Below are positions 25,373 through 34,259 of a DNA stretch of 50,860 bases, one piece after another; position 1 is the first letter of the stretch, and each line of letters starts with the position of its first letter. Source of the DNA: Yinghuangia seranimata. Its GTDB lineage: Bacteria; Actinomycetota; Actinomycetes; Streptomycetales; Streptomycetaceae. Position numbers and translations under genes: made by a program. The stretch covers positions 1 to 50,860 of the forward strand of contig NZ_JASAOI010000089.1 in NCBI RefSeq assembly GCF_029953285.1, given 5' to 3'. The notes below the pieces were generated by a model. That model was not told the DNA's origin. It saw nothing but the letters and a program-made list of their open reading frames with translations, and ran no database searches.

Positions 25373-26556
25373 TCCCCGTCGACGAGGCGCTGCTCGACGA
25401 CGCCGACGGCCTCGGCCGCGCCGACGGCGGGCAGGCGCTGCTCTCCCTCGCCGGCGCGGGCGCGCAGGTGCGCCGCGCCGCCTGGGCGGTCGCCGAGTCG
25501 GGCCTGCGCCCGGTCGCGCCCGGCGACCGGCCGCGCGTCCTCGCCGTCGCCGTGCCGCCGCAGTGCGGCCCGGTCGTGTCGGCGCTCGCCGCACTGACCG
25601 CCGCGTCCGCCGCGGTGCCCGTCGTCGCGGTGACCGGCGACATACTGCCCGGCTGGGTCGGCCCGCTCGACCTGCTGGTGCTGGCCGGTCCCGAGGGCAC
25701 CGAGCCCGAGCTGCTCCGGCTCGCCGAGCAGGCCTACCGGCGCGGCTGCGGCGTCGCCGCGGTCACCCGCGCCGGATCGCCGCTCGACGGCGCCGCCGAG
25801 CAGTCCCGCGGCCTGCGCGTTCACGCGCTCGCCCCGACCGCCGGCGGCCCCGACACGCTCGCCCCGAACACCGCGTTCTGGCCGCTGCTCGCCGCACTGC
25901 TCTCGATCGGGCAGTCGTGCGGCGTCGGCGGGTACGGGCCCGGCGAGGCGCTGGACGGCTTGGCCGACCGGCTCGACGCCGTCGGGCTGCGCTGCCGCCC
26001 CGCCGCCGACGCGTACTCCAACCCGGCGAAGGCGCTCGCCCTCGACCTGGCCGGCACCGTCCCCGTGGTCTGGGGCACCGGGCCGATCGCCGGTGTCGCG
26101 GCCGCCCGGTTCGCCGCCGCGCTCGGCTCGGTCGCGGGCCTGCCCGCACTGTCCGGCACGCTGCCGGACGCCGCCGTCACGTCCGGGAACCTGTTCGACG
26201 GCTCGCTCGGCGGCGCCGCGACCGACTCCGACGATTTCTTCCGCGACCGCGTCGAGGACCCCGAACCGATGCGGCTGCGCCCGGTGCTGTTCGTCGACGA
26301 CGACGCCCCGGCCGTCCGCCGCCAGGTCGACCACGTGCGGCGCGTCGCCGCCGACCTCGCGCTGCCGTGCAACGAGGTCACCGCCGAGGGCCGCGACCCG
26401 CTGGCCCGGCTCGGGGACCTCGTCGCGCTCGCCGACTTCACGGCCACCTACCTCGGACTGACCACGGGACACGACACGGGCGCGGGCGGCTGCTTCGCCG
26501 ACCTGCCCGGCGGCCCGGCGCGGCCGGACGGGCCAGGTAGGGACGGAGCCCGATAG
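25369..26556 (+). CDS. SIS-domain protein, phosphomannose isomerase-like
   Basis: A 395-residue protein of the bifunctional phosphoglucose/phosphomannose isomerase-like family always found beside manA in actinobacteria (the Rv3256c-type gene in mycobacteria, from memory). The central segment VLAVAVPPQCGPVVSALAAL and AVPVVAVTGDILPGWVGPLDLLVLAGPEGTEPE shows a SIS-like alternating fold; the late part includes PVVWGTGPIAGVAAARFA and RLRPVLFVDDDAP-like strands. The classical catalytic residues of PGI/PMI are not obvious, so it may be regulatory. It is translationally coupled to the Trm112 gene and separated from manA by two bases. Confidence 0.82.
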   Translation: MIPVDEALLDDADGLGRADGGQALLSLAGAGAQVRRAAWAVAESGLRPVAPGDRPRVLAVAVPPQCGPVVSALAALTAASAAVPVVAVTGDILPGWVGPLDLLVLAGPEGTEPELLRLAEQAYRRGCGVAAVTRAGSPLDGAAEQSRGLRVHALAPTAGGPDTLAPNTAFWPLLAALLSIGQSCGVGGYGPGEALDGLADRLDAVGLRCRPAADAYSNPAKALALDLAGTVPVVWGTGPIAGVAAARFAAALGSVAGLPALSGTLPDAAVTSGNLFDGSLGGAATDSDDFFRDRVEDPEPMRLRPVLFVDDDAPAVRRQVDHVRRVAADLALPCNEVTAEGRDPLARLGDLVALADFTATYLGLTTGHDTGAGGCFADLPGGPARPDGPGRDGAR

Positions 26557-26558
26557 CT

Positions 26559-27773
26559 ATGGACCGCCTGATCAACCGGGTGCGCGCCTACGGCTGGGGG
26601 TCCGCGACCGCGATCCCGGAGCTGCTGGGCGCAACGCCCACCGGCGAGCCGCAGGCCGAGCTGTGGATGGGCGCCCACCCCGGCGACCCGTCCCGCGTCG
26701 ACCGCGGCGCCGGCCCGCGCTCGCTGGTCGACGTCATCGCCGCCGACCCCGTGGACGAGCTGGGCGCGGCGACCGCCGCGCGGTTCGGCGCACAGCTGCC
26801 GTTCCTGTTCAAGGTGCTCGCGGTCGACAAGCCGCTGTCGCTCCAGGTGCACCCCAACGCCGCGCAGGCCGCCGCCGGGTTCGCCGACGAGGACGCGCGC
26901 GGCATCCCGCGCGAGGCGCCGTTCCGCAACTACGTCGACGCCAACCACAAGCCCGAGCTGGCCTGCGCGCTCACCGACCTGGAGGCGCTGTGCGGCTTCC
27001 GGGAGGTCGCCGCGACGGTCAAGCTGCTCGACCTGCTCGGCGTGCCCGAGCTGCAGCCGTGCGCCGACGCGCTGCGCGAGCGCCCCGAGTCCGAGGGCCT
27101 GCGCAGCGCGATGACGCAGGCGCTGACCCTTCCGGACAACCGCAAGGCCGCGGTCGTCGGCGAGGTCGCGTCGGCGTGCCTGCGGGTCGCCGGGACGCCG
27201 TCGCCGTTCGCCGCCGCGTGCCTGGCCGTCGCCGACCTGGCCCGTCGGCACCCGGCCGACCTGGGCGTGGTCGCGGCGCTGCTGCTGAACCACATGCGGC
27301 TGACCGAGGGGCAGGCGGTCTACTTCGCGGCGGGGCTGCCGCACTCGTACCTGAGCGGCACGTTCGTTGAGATCCTCGCGAACTCGGACAACGTGCTGCG
27401 CTGCGGACTGACGGACAAGCACATCGACGTGGCGGAGCTGCTGCGCGTGCTCGAGTTCCGGGCCGGGCCCGTCGACGTGCTCGCGCCGATCGAGGGGCCG
27501 GACGGCGAGCAGGTCTACCACACGCCGGTGCCCGACTTCCGGCTGTCGCGCTACGTCCTGGACGGCGGCGCGGCCCGCCTGCTGCCGGACGGGCGGCCGC
27601 AGATCCTGCTGTGCACCGCGGGCGGCGCCAAGCTGGCCGGTGCGCACGGCACGGTCGAGCTGGCGCGCGGCCAGTCGGTGTACGTGCCGGCGTCCGACCC
27701 GGCGGTGTCGCTGGCCGGCGACGGCCTGGTGTTCCGCGCGACGGTGCCGAGCCCGAACGGCGCCGCGGCCTGA
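26559..27773 (+). CDS. manA: Mannose-6-phosphate isomerase, class I
   Basis: A 404-residue type I phosphomannose isomerase, converting fructose-6-P to mannose-6-P. Zinc ligands are visible in QAELWMGAHPG, LSLQVHPN and the Glu/His of DANHKPELACAL; YFAAGLPHSYLSGTFVEILANSDNVLRCGLTDKHID is the conserved cupin core ending in the catalytic region. Together with manB it supplies mannose-1-P for GDP-mannose. Starts two bases after the SIS stop. Confidence 0.95.
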   Translation: MDRLINRVRAYGWGSATAIPELLGATPTGEPQAELWMGAHPGDPSRVDRGAGPRSLVDVIAADPVDELGAATAARFGAQLPFLFKVLAVDKPLSLQVHPNAAQAAAGFADEDARGIPREAPFRNYVDANHKPELACALTDLEALCGFREVAATVKLLDLLGVPELQPCADALRERPESEGLRSAMTQALTLPDNRKAAVVGEVASACLRVAGTPSPFAAACLAVADLARRHPADLGVVAALLLNHMRLTEGQAVYFAAGLPHSYLSGTFVEILANSDNVLRCGLTDKHIDVAELLRVLEFRAGPVDVLAPIEGPDGEQVYHTPVPDFRLSRYVLDGGAARLLPDGRPQILLCTAGGAKLAGAHGTVELARGQSVYVPASDPAVSLAGDGLVFRATVPSPNGAAA

Positions 27774-30494
<2,721 letters not shown>

Positions 30495-30542
30495 CGCACC
30501 GCGGCCGGGTCGTCGCCGACCCGGCCTCGCGAGAGCCCGACC

Positions 30543-30581
30543 CGAGTGGGCGTGTCCTGGACACCAGGACACGCCCACTCG
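30543..30581 (+). terminator. Strong terminator after ahcY
   Basis: A perfect inverted repeat with 18-nt arms (CGAGTGGGCGTGTCCTGG and its complement) and an ACA centre, 48 bases after the ahcY stop. No T-run, typical of actinomycete intrinsic terminators. Confidence 0.8.
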
Positions 30582-30650
30582 CGGCATTTCGGGACGAATC
30601 ACCCCAGGGTGGCTAGGGTTTTTCCCAAGATCCCTGCGGAAGGCCTGGCG

Positions 30651-30839
30651 ATGCGGTTCCGTGTCCCCCTGGCGGCGCTCGCCGCACTCGCGGAGTGCGT
30701 GCAGCCGACGCCGCTGACTGCCGACTGGGACACCGCACCGCGGGGTCCCGAACCAGAGGGGGAAAGCCTGCGCGTCGACCGCGAATCAGCGGGGGCGCGG
30801 CGGGTAGAGAGGTCGCGGCAGACGACGACTGACGAGTGA
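30651..30839 (+). CDS. Possible 62-aa protein, uncertain
   Basis: An ORF starting at ATG 30651 with GGAAGG seven bases upstream. The first 16 residues, MRFRVPLAALAALAEC, resemble the start of a signal peptide, but the hydrophobic core is short and a Glu precedes the Cys, so it is a poor lipobox. The remainder is polar and charged. A TAGGGT (30614-30619) upstream could be its -10. It ends just before the tandem repeat at 30842. It could be a real small secreted protein or chance. Confidence 0.3.
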   Translation: MRFRVPLAALAALAECVQPTPLTADWDTAPRGPEPEGESLRVDRESAGARRVERSRQTTTDE

Positions 30840-30841
30840 CG

Positions 30842-30905
30842 ACTGTCGACTGTCGACGAGACTGCGTCAACAAACTGACGACTGTCGACGAGACTGCGTC
30901 AACAA
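30842..30905. repeat. 32-bp tandem repeat, two copies
   Basis: Two 32-bp units (30842-30873 and 30874-30905) differ at only one position; 27 consecutive bases are identical (30847-30873 and 30879-30905). Each unit contains CTGTCGACGAGACTGCG, and an extra partial GACTGT copy precedes them. The repeat lies immediately upstream of the lipoprotein nuclease gene, where regulator binding sites would be expected. Confidence 0.85.
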
Positions 30906-30926
30906 CAGGTGAGGGGACTCGGGGAG

Positions 30927-31703
30927 ATGTCCAGGGGATGGGGACGCGGCCGCCGCATAGCCGCGGCGGCACTGCTGGTCACCGCGGCGCTGACCGCGTC
31001 CGGCTGCAAGAACGACGGCGACAAGGTCAGCCCCGGCGGAGCCGCCGCCCCCGTGGCCCCCGGTGCGGCCCGTCCCGGCGCCGTCCCGCTGACCAACACC
31101 GACGGCACCGCGCCCGGTCTAGGGCCCGTCACCGCCGACGCCGACCGGACCGCCGCGCGCGCCGTGATCGACAAGGTCCGCACCGCGGGGCGCGGCGCGA
31201 AGACCGGCTACGACCGGGACCAGTACGGGCCGGCCTGGACCGACAAGGCCGCCGGCGTCCCGATGAGCGGCAACGGCTGCGGGACGCGCGACGACATACT
31301 GAAGCGCGACGGCACCGGCGTGCAGTTCAAGAGCGGGTCCACGTGTGTCGTGAACACGATGACGCTGGCCGACCCGTACACCGGCAAGACCATCGCCTTC
31401 ACGAAGAGCAAGGCCAGCACCGTGCAGATCGACCACGTGGTGGCCCTCAGCGCCAGCTGGCAGATGGGCGCCGCGCGGTGGCCGGCCGACAAGCGCCAGC
31501 AACTGGCCAACGACCCCCTCAACCTGATCGCGGTCGACGGGCCGACCAACAATGCGAAGGGCGACGGCTCCCCGGCGACCTGGCTGCCGCCGAACAAGGA
31601 CATCCGCTGTGCGTACGTCGTGCGGTATGCGCAGGTGAGTCTGAAGTACGACCTGCCGGTGACGGATGCCGACAAGGTGGCTATGCAGCAGCAGTGTGCC
31701 TAG
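30927..31703 (+). CDS. Lipoprotein HNH-type nuclease (DUF1524)
   Basis: A 258-residue exported protein. From ATG 30927 the signal peptide MSRGWGRGRR plus an Ala/Leu core ends in the lipobox TASGC (Cys27), predicting lipid anchoring. The catalytic domain shows VQIDHVVALSASWQMGA, then ANDPLNLIAVDGPTNNAKGDGSPATWLPP, the DUF1524/GmrSD-C type HNH motif with its DH pair and N residues. Related Streptomyces proteins are secreted nucleases used in phosphate or nucleotide scavenging. GTG 30909 is an alternative start adding six residues. Only the 32-bp repeats and no clear ribosome-binding site lie upstream; GAGGGG (30911-30916) is the best candidate. Confidence 0.85.
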   Translation: MSRGWGRGRRIAAAALLVTAALTASGCKNDGDKVSPGGAAAPVAPGAARPGAVPLTNTDGTAPGLGPVTADADRTAARAVIDKVRTAGRGAKTGYDRDQYGPAWTDKAAGVPMSGNGCGTRDDILKRDGTGVQFKSGSTCVVNTMTLADPYTGKTIAFTKSKASTVQIDHVVALSASWQMGAARWPADKRQQLANDPLNLIAVDGPTNNAKGDGSPATWLPPNKDIRCAYVVRYAQVSLKYDLPVTDADKVAMQQQCA

Positions 31704-31792
31704 GCCTTGGACGGGGTGGCCTGGTCTTGCGGTGGCTGCACCGTTCCTGACCTGGCTTGTGGTGGTGGCCTGACGCCCCTCCCGCTTTGGGA

Positions 31793-32055
31793 TTTTCGCG
31801 CGGACGGCCCGCGCGTCAAGGCGCGTTGTCGCTGATGCGGGTCAGGTGACCTGTCTTGGCTTCGACGGGGCGCCTTGACCCGCGGGCCGTCCGCGCTGAC
31901 TACCTTGGCGACTGGCGGGAGGGGCGCGGGGTGTGGACGCACGTTGGGTTCGTTGCCCTGCCGGGCTGCGGTGTTGCTTGTGGTGCGGTGCGGCTTGGTC
32001 GCGGACGGCTTTCGCTGCCGTGTTGCGGTCCCAGCGTGGGGCGCGCCGGCTTCTC
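31793..32055 (+). repeat. Non-coding repeat element, copy 1
   Basis: Starts TTTTCGCG, contains GTCAAGGCGC (31815-31824) and its inverted copy GCGCCTTGAC (31870-31879), then TACC...GGCGGGAGGGG, a GTTGCC-CTGCCGGGCT section and GTGGGGCGCGCCGGCTTC at the end. The same series of landmarks recurs in copy 2 in the same order, which shows duplication rather than chance. Confidence 0.55.
31798..31896. repeat. Long inverted repeat within copy 1
   Basis: Arms of 27 nt (31798-31824 and 31870-31896) match at 26 positions and enclose 45 bases, predicting a very stable stem-loop. It could terminate transcription of the nuclease gene or be a transposition/REP-like palindrome. Confidence 0.8.
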
Positions 32056-32098
32056 TGCTGCTCCACACCTCCTCCCCCTCCCGCGCAGTCGCCGAGGT

Positions 32099-32325
32099 TT
32101 TTCGCGGGGGCGGGGCGGGGTCAAGGCGCCCCCTTGTGTCGGGGGGGAGGACGCGTGAACGGGCGTGCCCGCAGCGCGCCTTGACGCCGGTCCGGCCCCG
32201 CGTACCATCGCCACGCGGGAGGGGGAGGACGCCTCCGTTGCGGTGCGGATCGCGGTGCGGGTTGTGTTGCCGGGCTTCGTTGCGCTGCCAGGGCTTCGTT
32301 CCAGGGTGGCGCGCGCCAGGCTCTT
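32099..32325 (+). repeat. Non-coding repeat element, copy 2
   Basis: Starts TTTTCGCG, contains GGTCAAGGCGC (32119-32129) and inverted GCGCCTTGAC (32176-32185), then TACC, CGCGGGAGGGGG, TTGCCGGGCTTCGTTGC and GGGTGGCGCGCGCCAGGCTC. It parallels copy 1, but its stem is less perfect outside the ten-base GTCAAGGCGC core. Confidence 0.5.
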
Positions 32326-32433
32326 CCCCCTGGTCACTGTGCCGTCACGTATGCGAATCACCAGAACTCCCTCATCGGGGGGTCTCGGCGTCACACTCGC
32401 GTCACCGGGTGGGGCTCGGTGGCCGGGTTGGGT

Positions 32434-34152
32434 CTAGGGCTTCGCGGGGGCGGTCGGGGCCGTCGTGCCGGTGCCGCCTGTCGTCGCCGGGCCGCTTGCC
32501 GTCGGGCTCGTGGTCGGCTTCGGGCTCGTCGTCGGGTCCGTGGCGCCCGTGTTGCCCTCGATGGTGACCTGCGAACTGCCGGGCTGGATCCGTACGTTCG
32601 CACTCCAGGCTCCGGTCGGGGCCTTCGTCGAATCAACGGTCACCACGATCGTGTCGCTCGCGCCCGGGGCCAAGGTGCCCGAGGTGCGGCTGAGTTGGAG
32701 CCAGTTCGCCGTCGTGTCGGCGGTCCAGTCGACTGCCGTGGCGTTGGTGTTCCGCAGGGTCACGACGGTGCGGTTCTTGTCGTGGGTGACGTCGACCGCG
32801 GGCGGCACCGGCGTGACCGGAGGCCGCCCGCCCACCGGAGTGCCGGAGCCGCCCGCGGGGCCTGGGGCCGGGGCCTCGGCCGGCGGCGGGACGACGGCCT
32901 GGGGTGCGGCCGGGCCCAGGACGACCAGGCCCGGCATCGCCGCCGCCTGGGGGCCCGAGCGGGTGCCGGCTTGGGCCGCAGGGGCGCCGGTGCCCGCGGA
33001 CGGGACCGGGCGCTGTGCCGCGCTGCCTGCGGTCGGTTGGGCCGCGCCCGCGTGTCCGGCGCCCGCTTGGGTGATGTCCGCTTCGCCGGGGGCAGTCGGC
33101 ACGGTGACGACGCGCGCGGCGGAGATCGTGGTGTCTCGCGGCGCCGCGTCGTCTCCTCGCTGCGCCGCCTCCCACAGCACGATCGCCGGGACCGCGGCGA
33201 CGATCGCGATGACGGCGGCCGCGAACGCGGTGAGGCGCCGCCGTCCGCCGCGTCCCCGGCCCGCCCTGGAGCGGAACACCGGGAACCCGGCCCGGTCGAA
33301 CTCGGCTACGCGCCTGGTGAGTTCGGCGGGGCGGTGGGCGGCTCGGCCGCGTCCCACGTCGCCGAGGACCTGGTCGCGCAGTGCGTTCGGCGGCGGAATG
33401 GTCGGCAGTGATTCCGGTGTGGCGGCCGCGCCGGTGGTCGGCACCAGGCGGGCTGCGGCGAGCCGGACGTGCGGGCCGCAGCGGCGGCAGTCGTCGACGT
33501 GGGCCACGAGTTTGTCGCGCACGCCCGGCACCGACGCGTCGGCGGCGAGGGCGGGTCCGTCGGGGCAGCTGAGGGCGGCGGCCGCGCCTTCGAGGGCGGC
33601 GCGGGTGCGGTCGACTTCGCGGCCGGCGTGCAGGAGCGTGTGCCGGGCGGCCTCTTCGTTCCAGCCGAGCACGGCCGCGAGGCCCCTGGGCTCCAGGCCG
33701 TGCCGCACGGACAGTTCGAGGGCCTCGCGCTGCTCGGGTTCCAGGCCGATGGCCTCGGGCCAGGCCAGCGTGGCGAGTTCGGCGCGTTCTCGGGCCTCGC
33801 GGCGGGCCTGGAGCGGGATCACGCCCGTGTCGTCGTCGGCCTCCGGGGCGGGGGCGGGTTCGCTCGGGGGCAGGCCGCCGTCGAGCCGGACCAGGCACTC
33901 GTACCGGGCCAGCGCGTACAGCCAGGGCTTGAGCAGGCCGAGGTCCGGGAGCCGTCCGATGTGCCGGTCGGCGAGCACGAAGGTGCTGCGCAGCGACGAC
34001 GCGGCCGCGGCATGGTCGCGCAGGACGGAAAGGCAGTACGTGTACAGCCCTTCCGCGTACGCGTCGTACGCGGCCCGCCCCCAGGAGCGCGCCGCGTAGT
34101 GCGCCGCGCGCGTCGAAGCTGAGGGGGCTCCCGTCGTCACCGATTCCATCAC
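32434..34152 (-). CDS. Sigma-like membrane protein with BACON-type domain
   Basis: A 572-residue protein. Residues about 25-95 resemble sigma-70 region 2 (AAYDAYAEGLYTYCLSVLRD, LKPWLYALARYECL), 135-190 region 4 (LEPEQREALELSVRHGL, AAVLGWNEEAARHTL). A zinc-anti-sigma-like HVDDCRRC lies at 218-225, one transmembrane helix at about 307-330, a long Ala/Pro/Gly linker, and a beta-domain near 455-545 (VDWTADTTANWLQLSRTSGTL), a BACON-type fold probably outside the cell. The tail is Thr/Pro-rich. So sigma-like and anti-sigma-like parts and an outer sensor sit in one chain. Start GTG 34152 follows TACGTT by seven bases. Paralogue of the next gene. Confidence 0.8.
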   Translation of the reverse strand: MMESVTTGAPSASTRAAHYAARSWGRAAYDAYAEGLYTYCLSVLRDHAAAASSLRSTFVLADRHIGRLPDLGLLKPWLYALARYECLVRLDGGLPPSEPAPAPEADDDTGVIPLQARREARERAELATLAWPEAIGLEPEQREALELSVRHGLEPRGLAAVLGWNEEAARHTLLHAGREVDRTRAALEGAAAALSCPDGPALAADASVPGVRDKLVAHVDDCRRCGPHVRLAAARLVPTTGAAATPESLPTIPPPNALRDQVLGDVGRGRAAHRPAELTRRVAEFDRAGFPVFRSRAGRGRGGRRRLTAFAAAVIAIVAAVPAIVLWEAAQRGDDAAPRDTTISAARVVTVPTAPGEADITQAGAGHAGAAQPTAGSAAQRPVPSAGTGAPAAQAGTRSGPQAAAMPGLVVLGPAAPQAVVPPPAEAPAPGPAGGSGTPVGGRPPVTPVPPAVDVTHDKNRTVVTLRNTNATAVDWTADTTANWLQLSRTSGTLAPGASDTIVVTVDSTKAPTGAWSANVRIQPGSSQVTIEGNTGATDPTTSPKPTTSPTASGPATTGGTGTTAPTAPAKP

Positions 34153-34259
34153 AGGGGCGAACGTAGGCGGCGCACGCTCCGGAACTCAGGTGAATTGCAC
34201 TTTCATACTTCTTTCGGGAGCGATAATCACACTTGCGAGTGAATGGTGATCATCGGCGT

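Larger units (their letters stand above)
31704..32433. other. 730-base non-coding region with duplicated element
   Basis: No supported gene: all open frames lack start signals and normal codon bias. The plus strand is unusually rich in G and T (GTTGCCCTGCCGGGCTGCGG-type sequence). Two diverged copies of one non-coding element fill most of it (31793-32055 and 32099-32325). Confidence 0.55.

Noticed and set aside
23661-27773. GDP-mannose pyrophosphorylase gene expected next to manB/manA
   Set aside because: No nucleotidyltransferase motif is present in this interval; the middle genes are Trm112-like and SIS-domain proteins.
30842-30905. CRISPR-like repeat
   Set aside because: Only two adjacent units with a five-base difference zone, no spacers of constant length and no cas genes.
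34153-34259. Single fused gene from the two BACON-type ORFs
   Set aside because: Each has its own sigma-like N-terminus and BACON-type C-terminus, with stops and an AT-richer promoter-like gap between them: a tandem duplication, not a split gene.
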